In this document: positions 16,727 through 18,911 of the stretch, in pieces
Numbering within the stretch: the stretch's first letter is position 1
Layout of the letters: each line of letters opens with the position of its first letter
From: Patescibacteria group bacterium UBA6489
GTDB taxonomy: Bacteria > Patescibacteriota > Gracilibacteria > BD1-5 > UBA6164
Assembly (NCBI GenBank): GCA_002435385.1
Contig: DJMN01000068.1
Span: 1-18,911 of the forward strand
Length of the DNA stretch: 18,911 nt
Direction: 5' to 3'
Program-made: the position numbers and the translations under genes
The notes under the pieces: model-generated
Database searches by the model: none
What the model was told of the DNA's origin: nothing
Seen by the model: only the letters and a program-made list of their open reading frames with translations

Positions 16727-17797
16727 TTAAACCACCACAAAAGGTGCAAAAACAAACCTATTATTCTCATTATTCAAAAACTCATCTTTCACAAAATCCA
16801 AATTTAACTCACTTCTATATCAAGCATTTCCCCTCTGAATCATCTTATATCAACTAGTCCTAACCTTATAAAATACATCATATCTACTACAAGTCCTCGG
16901 ACAAACATCGTCAGTAGTATACATAGCCTTAGTAGGATTATCAATTCATGCAGTATCACAAAGCCTTCAGGTAAATATTATAGCCCAAGGATAATATAAA
17001 TCTATTCAAACCTCCCCAAACCTAGAATTATCATACAAATCCTCTCTTTTCTGCATATAATCCAATGCAACTCTTTCTATTCAAAATCTCTTCAAAAAAT
17101 CTCTATAAACATCCAAACTAACTTCAGCACTATTATAAAACTTCATCTGCCACTTTACTATTTCATCCCTAAGTCTAAGTTTCTCTTGTTCTGGTTGATT
17201 TTTTATAAGCTCTCAAGCTGGATGAGCCTCATAACCATAAGTATCAATAAGTGGTGTTTTTAATAACTTATGTATAACCCTTCAAAAAATAGGTTTCAAA
17301 TTTTTATACTTAGTAGTAACCAACCTCAAAACTCACAAATCATTTACAACCACTTCAATAGGATTCTTTATTTTTAAGTTATTTAAGTACTCTAAAGTTT
17401 CATCTAATCTCTCAAGCATCTTATTTCAAACATAAGGAGTAACCAAAGTAAAACTTCTAAGTTTATGAGGAGGATAATTTTTATTAAATTCCCTAAAACA
17501 ATTTGTTGCTTTTTCTATCTCAGATTTTGTAGGAACCAAATATTCACAATTATCACTACCATAATAAATACCATCAATCTTATCAAAAACATCTCATCAA
17601 AATCTCTTCTTCATCTCTCTAATCGCCATAAAATTCATTTCGTACTGAGGACTTATAGTCTCAGCCAACTCTCAAGGAAAATTTTGCAAGAAAAAACCTG
17701 CTAAATCTCTATCTTTTTTTCATTGAGATAATAAATATCAATTATTCAATAAATCAAAATATTCTAAATTTGTTCAAATATGTATATATAAATTCAT
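16727..17797 (-). CDS. U32 peptidase / UbiV-like protein with candidate [4Fe-4S] site
   Basis: 356 aa. Weak but consistent likeness to the U32 (collagenase-like/UbiU-UbiV) family: a barrel beginning MNLYIHIGTNLEYF, IDGIYYGSDNCEYLVPT (compare 'D.iylGe..Cs.R' in UbiV), a strand VEE-like PIEVVVNDLGVLRLV (146-160, the 'veandlGvl.l' segment), IFGRVIHKLLKTP, and a late Cys cluster C280-x18-C299-x3-C303 which with Cys84 gives four cysteines placed as in the 4Fe-4S proteins UbiU/UbiV. That family acts in O2-independent hydroxylation of ubiquinone precursors or RNA/peptide modification. Quinone synthesis is unlikely in such a reduced genome, so tRNA/rRNA modification or an unknown role is possible. 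Downstream of the GNAT gene by 68 bases. Confidence 0.6.
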
Positions 17798-17865
17798 GAC
17801 CTTCGGTATTAAATAAATAATTTTTCAATTTCTGTAGGGAACGAAAATTTTCATTCCATATCATG

Positions 17866-18423
17866 TTATTTTAAATCTTTCTCAAGAGAAATCCTATTAT
17901 CTTCAATACTTGGATATGCTTCAACTTCTGTAAATTGAAAATCATACTTAACCAAATATCAAAGCATATTCCTTCTATTATTTCTAGTTTTTATCTTAAT
18001 CTTATTGTATCCTTTCCTTTTAGCCCAATCATCCTCATACTCCATTAAGTTTTTCAATACTCACATCCTCCTAAAAGCTGGATTCACTCAAGCCATCCAA
18101 CAATAAAAAGAACCATCTCAAAACCTATCATATCATACAATATATCCTGCTGCATTATTATCAATATAAGCAACAATTAACAACTTATCTTTTCACTCAT
18201 ACCTTTCTTCAAAATATTTTTTATCATATGGATCACCAAATTCAACAATACTTTTATTAACTTCGACAATTTCATCAATTCATACCTCTCTAACTATAAC
18301 CTTTTTGCTTACATCTTTTTTATCTCTCAAATACCTTAAAAAAACATAAAACAAAATTCATGGGATTAAAACCAAAGGTATGATAGTTGTGAGATAACTG
18401 ATAATCTCTCCTTTTACATCCAT
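17866..18423 (-). CDS. membrane-anchored GNAT-family N-acetyltransferase
   Basis: 185 aa. A transmembrane segment at about residues 8-30 (ISYLTTIIPLVLIPGILFYV) with a following basic stretch (RYLRDKKD) puts the catalytic domain in the cytoplasm. The GNAT domain covers 42-184: AYIDNNAAGYIVGYDR (strand pair), YCWMAGVNPAFRRMGVLKNLM, where RRMGVL (118-123) is the acetyl-CoA pyrophosphate-binding motif (Q/R-x-x-G-x-A/G, here ending in Leu), then KGYNKIKIKTRNNRRNMLGYLVKYDFQFTEVE, the standard 'N..A...Y...GF' acceptor region. The substrate is unknown. An N-terminal membrane anchor is uncommon in GNATs and may tether it to a membrane target. Confidence 0.8.
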
Positions 18424-18455
18424 AATCTAAATCTTTATAAATTCTTATTAAAACG

Positions 18456-18484
18456 ATTATATAAAAAAAAATCCCTTTTGCAAA
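18456..18484 (-). promoter_or_regulatory. candidate promoter of the GNAT gene
   Basis: On the minus strand TTTGCA (18484-18479), a 17-base spacer and a perfect TATAAT (18461-18456), 32 bases before the ATG. The spacer contains one arm of the terminator hairpin of the gene upstream. Confidence 0.5.
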
Positions 18485-18501
18485 ATACAAAAGGGATTTT
18501 T
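18467..18501 (-). terminator. terminator of the partial gene at the window end
   Basis: AAAAATCCCTTTTG (18467-18480) pairs perfectly with CAAAAGGGATTTTT (18488-18501), 14 bp and a 7-base loop, followed on the minus strand by a run of T. It is 28 bases after the stop of the partial gene. Confidence 0.8.
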
Positions 18502-18529
18502 GAATCCCTAAAAATACTTCCACTCAAAA

Positions 18530-18911
18530 CTATCAAAGAAATAGTAATCATCTCTCTACATGATAAATACTCAAATCCTTAATTTTAGAATTCTTTAAAA
18601 TTTCACTATTTTCATCAACTAAACTTCTTATTTTTACAATTAGTTTACTATTTTTATCATAAGGCAATAACTCCATCAATGAATACCAATTTCCAATAGT
18701 TTTCAAAACATCATAATCATTTTCATAAAAATCAACTAGTGAATCTACGTCTCAACTATCACTTAAAATAGTTATTATATTTTCATTATTTATCAAAATA
18801 GATAAAATTTCATCATCAAAAATTTCAATCTTTTCTAAAGTATCAGCTGGATTACTTCCTGTTTTTATTCAAGAAATAAATTTATATAAACTAAAGTAAA
18901 AAACGAAGTGC
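18530..18911 (-). CDS. hypothetical protein, 5' end outside the window
   Basis: At least 127 codons, open to the window edge with TAG at 18530-18532. No family recognised. The visible part starts with a hydrophobic HFVFYFSLYKFISG and continues with a soluble, acidic, probably helical region (LEKIEIFDDEILSILINNE, SLVDFYENDYDVLKTIGNWY, IRSLVDENSEILKNSKIKDL) ending YHVERGLLFLG. Two or three UGA codons read as Gly confirm the same code. It is closed by a strong terminator, so it is the last gene of its transcript. Confidence 0.6.

Noticed and set aside
17835..17860. GGAACGAAAA/TTTTCATTCC near-palindrome between the UbiV-like and GNAT genes as an operator or terminator
   Set aside because: It has one mismatch, no loop and no U tract; too weak to call.

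Overview
Organism: a low-GC bacterium that reads UGA as glycine (translation table 25), i.e. a Candidate Phyla Radiation lineage of the Gracilibacteria / Absconditabacteria (SR1) type. Under the standard code nearly every gene here is shattered. With UGA=Gly, full-length genes of recognisable families appear, and UGA falls on invariant glycines (e.g. the LeuA REGDQ and GIGERAG motifs). UGG is still Trp; UAA and UAG are the stops used. Starts generally lack a Shine-Dalgarno sequence. No tRNA, rRNA, CRISPR array or transposase gene was seen.

Layout. (1) Positions 1-2023, + strand: a 2-isopropylmalate synthase gene (leuA) preceded by what looks like a complete ribosome-mediated leucine attenuator: a 17-codon leader peptide with seven Leu codons, four mutually exclusive pairing segments and a U-tailed terminator. 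This is the most striking element of the window. (2) 2054-9475, - strand: a surface/exported protein cluster: a membrane-anchored NAGPA-type phosphodiester glycosidase, two beta-propeller-like proteins, a GH42-like glycoside hydrolase and a small two-repeat protein. Four of them share an almost identical N-terminal membrane anchor ending FAFIK, and three carry a Cys-rich repeat (C-G-D-x-x-C-D-E...C-P-x-D-C). (3) 9586-13349, - strand: a tight five-gene operon (M20 peptidase, ADP-ribosylglycohydrolase, YqfO/NIF3-type small domain, an unrecognised cupin-like protein, and an HD-domain SpoT-like hydrolase) ending in a U-tailed terminator. (4) 13435-15806, - strand: a second M20 peptidase fused to a gamma-glutamylcyclotransferase-like domain, followed by a SanA/YdcF-like membrane protein; just upstream lies the C-terminal scrap of a third M20 copy. 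(5) 16077-18911, - strand: a ProXp/YbaK prolyl-tRNA editing protein, a GC-rich REP/MITE-like structured repeat, a U32/UbiV-like protein with four candidate Fe-S cysteines, a membrane-anchored GNAT acetyltransferase, and an unidentified gene running off the window.

How it fits together: the picture is of a reduced, probably host-associated cell with a sizeable displayed protein set (glycan-active enzymes plus propellers and Cys-rich modules) and peptide-scavenging M20 enzymes, yet with one amino-acid biosynthetic enzyme kept under classical leucine-sensing control. All positions, translations and structures were derived by eye; family assignments rest on recognised motifs, not database searches.
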